64,000 nt of DNA from JBFMHP01 sp040752855 (GTDB lineage Bacteria; Pseudomonadota; Gammaproteobacteria; RBG-16-57-12), in the NCBI GenBank assembly GCA_040752855.1, contig JBFMHP010000017.1, positions 1 to 64,000 of the forward strand, read 5' to 3'. The notes beneath the pieces are model-generated. The model did not search any database. It was not told the origin of the DNA and saw only the letters and a program-made list of their open reading frames with translations. Shown here one piece after another: positions 62,391 through 64,000 of the stretch (the stretch's first letter is position 1; each line of letters begins with the position of its first letter). Position numbers and translations under genes: made by a program.

Positions 62391-63023
62391 GCTCTTCCCC
62401 CGATGTGAGTCATAAAAATTACCCAGGCTCCCGAATTAGCAAAACTCCATGCTCCCCCAAAGCCTACGATGGCGATGCTTAAAAATCTCTCGGCGCACCG
62501 CCTTAGCCGAGTACAGCGTGTTATTGGTGTCCCCCCACAGCAACCACGACATCCTCTGTTACCGCGCAAGCAGTTAACAGCTATTCGATAGTCACATAAA
62601 AACGCTTATTGAACCGCCACAAACCCGCCACGCGATACCGGCATTCGCAGAAACGGCAATATGTGAATTTTAAGAAACACCATTATTTTAGTACGGTGAT
62701 CCATGGTATGCCATCCAATCCGTGGCTGCAATATCGATACGATATCCGACACGGTTCGAATACCTGCCCGCACCAGTGGTTTTATGTGTGCTTTTTACAA
62801 AGATAGGAACCCGTCAGGACACAGTGCGCAAACGTTCATAACCCAAGCCCCAAGGATCTTTGACTATCCAGAAACCGGTGGTCTTTGGCGACTAGTTCGG
62901 GAATAGGGCCTTGATGATGGAATCTCTAACTAGGAAACCTTTGCTTTATTAGAGATGCCGCCATTTTCGGTGGCTGCACGTCTCTGAAAATGAAGAGCAT
63001 GAAAAGCATCCAACCGTTTCAGG
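62391..63023. other. intergenic region, no gene seen
   Basis: About 630 bases of AT-rich sequence. I see no frame with a ribosome site, no tRNA cloverleaf and no repeat. Confidence 0.4.
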
Positions 63024-63479
63024 TCACATTAGCATCTCTTCGAATAGCAAAATCGAGCTCGCAACCACACCAATCGCCGCTGCGTAACGCCAGGCAGCGC
63101 GCTTGTTGGAATTCTTTACGGCAATGGCATCATGCGTTTGAGATAAGACACGGTTTGCTGCGCCCGGCACGTCATCGTCCGGTGTGTGCACCCAATATAT
63201 CAAACGAGTCTGTGGGCGCAGTTTTTCGGCACACAATCTAATCGAGTCTTTCGGCAGTTTCACACGACAGGATCTGATCGCCGCGATCACGGGCGCGGAG
63301 CTGTTCACCGCAAAGAATGGATCACCCCACGGTTGCCAGCGGAGATACGGATCGGCGTCACACGCTGCATGTTCGATGCGAAGTATCCAGTCGCCACAAA
63401 GATTTTGGCCTATCAGTTGTTCAACCTCATCGAGGCGGTCTGATTTTATCAATGACGGTAGCCGGCTAAGTTGTTGCAT
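63024..63479 (-). CDS. hypothetical protein with C-terminal membrane anchor
   Basis: From ATG 63479 (AGAGGATC upstream) the product is 151 residues: helical N-terminus, five or so Cys, and one helix near the end (YAAAIGVVASSILLF). I recognise no family. It is flanked by long non-coding stretches. Confidence 0.55.
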   Translation of the reverse strand: MQQLSRLPSLIKSDRLDEVEQLIGQNLCGDWILRIEHAACDADPYLRWQPWGDPFFAVNSSAPVIAAIRSCRVKLPKDSIRLCAEKLRPQTRLIYWVHTPDDDVPGAANRVLSQTHDAIAVKNSNKRAAWRYAAAIGVVASSILLFEEMLM

Positions 63480-63916
63480 CGTGTGATCCTCTGGTTCCCG
63501 CGGCACAAAACCGCGGTGGGGTTATTCGGACTCTCGATTGACGACTCTAACTATGTCCCTTCAGAGCCCAAATTTAACCAAGTGTTTTAGTCAAGTAAAC
63601 ACTATTCTCAGCCGAAGATCATTCGACTTATTCGCTCAAAAAAACGAAATTCATGAAGCCGATCTATAGGGCGCCTCACTAAATTCGTCACACCGGCGAA
63701 GGCCGGTCTCCGGGGCTTTGAAAACGTTGGATGACGTGATTGTCTCAGTGAACAGTGCAACCGTGCACTGATACTGCTCAAACCGGGACAGGTCAGCAGC
63801 GAAGTCCAAAGTGCGCGCGCGTTAGTTTATTGGAGCGGCATTTAGTACTAAGATGTTCAAGAGTTAAACAGGGGCTGCAGGCGCCTTGGTGCAATATGCG
63901 GGCTAGTCGCGAAAAA
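63480..63916. other. intergenic region with REP-like palindrome
   Basis: TCACACCGGCGAAGGCCGGTCTCC at about 63689-63712 is a short palindrome (CCGGCgaagGCCGG). Otherwise nothing recognised. Confidence 0.4.
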
Positions 63917-64000
63917 TCAGGATGGCGGGCACCGCTGGTGCTGCTGGAGCTCCTGCGGCGAATTGATGTTGGCGAATGCGTGCACTTGATCGGAGAAATC
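63917..64000 (-). CDS. mobA: molybdenum cofactor guanylyltransferase, C-terminal end (partial)
   Basis: The last 27 codons read DFSDQVHAFANINSPQEL, which fits the closing motif of MobA (D-F-x-D-x3-aF-x-N-I-N-t-P-E-L), then a stop at 63917-63919. The rest is past the right edge. MobA makes the MGD cofactor that NarG needs, consistent with its place near moa and nar genes. Confidence 0.78.
   Translation of the reverse strand, partial: DFSDQVHAFANINSPQELQQHQRCPPS

Noticed and set aside
62740..62790. GGTTCGAATACC as tRNA T-arm
   Set aside because: No acceptor stem, anticodon arm or CCA context could be folded around it.

Overview
The window looks like a chromosomal segment of a fairly GC-rich gammaproteobacterium. 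The evidence is the surE-pcm-nlpD-rpoS block, a bacterial 4.5S SRP RNA next to dnaX-ybaB-recR, a DUF1249 (YqiB-type) protein, a NarXL-type two-component system and a NarGHJI nitrate reductase. No phage, CRISPR array, rRNA or tRNA gene was seen. The species cannot be named from the sequence alone.

Layout. 1-6400 is an accessory region. It holds the N-terminal 912 codons of a TpsA-type filamentous exoprotein that runs off the left edge, a lipoprotein, a candidate nuclease-toxin gene overlapping a LysM gene, and a graveyard with an IS481-type transposase remnant and palindromic repeats. 6400-11030 is core stress and repair housekeeping: an OMP, rpoS, nlpD, pcm, surE and an Smr protein. 11275-17266 carries a ThDP enzyme, a TonB receptor and two tandem citrate-synthase-like paralogues that lack the usual catalytic residues. 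17541-23100 looks like a lipid-linked pentofuranose donor pathway (GT39, DprE2-like, DprE1-like, GtrA, UbiA, DUF212/PAP2-like). 23515-26444 holds ffs, dnaX, ybaB and recR, with copies of one dispersed repeat in opposite orientation on either side of the dnaX-ybaB-recR block. 26610-31098 is signalling: an HDOD protein, an orphan FliA, DUF1249, DUF481, and Hpt plus a receiver protein next to a 942-residue exported protein.

34613-64000 is dominated by anaerobic electron transport. It begins with a diheme peroxidase-family protein coupled to a DAHL-type membrane protein, a 39-residue membrane peptide gene and a beta-carbonic anhydrase. Then comes a long minus-strand nitrate-respiration operon: narK1, narK2, narG, narH, narJ, narI, a membrane monoheme cytochrome and a hexaheme lipoprotein cytochrome. 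Divergent from it are narX, narL and a small cytochrome c. Next are heme proteins with low-complexity tails, then the molybdenum supply genes modABC-moaCDE, divergent moaA, and the tail of mobA at the right edge.

How the parts fit. Nitrate enters by NarK1/NarK2, is reduced by NarGHI (matured by NarJ), and NarX/NarL senses it. The mod/moa/mob genes supply the molybdopterin guanine dinucleotide cofactor. A perfect 7-2-7 NarL/NarP-type heptamer pair lies between modA and moaA and suggests that cofactor synthesis is tied to nitrate. The two extra cytochromes at the end of the nar operon, and the heme proteins nearby, suggest a periplasmic electron-transfer branch that does not occur in the E. coli operon.
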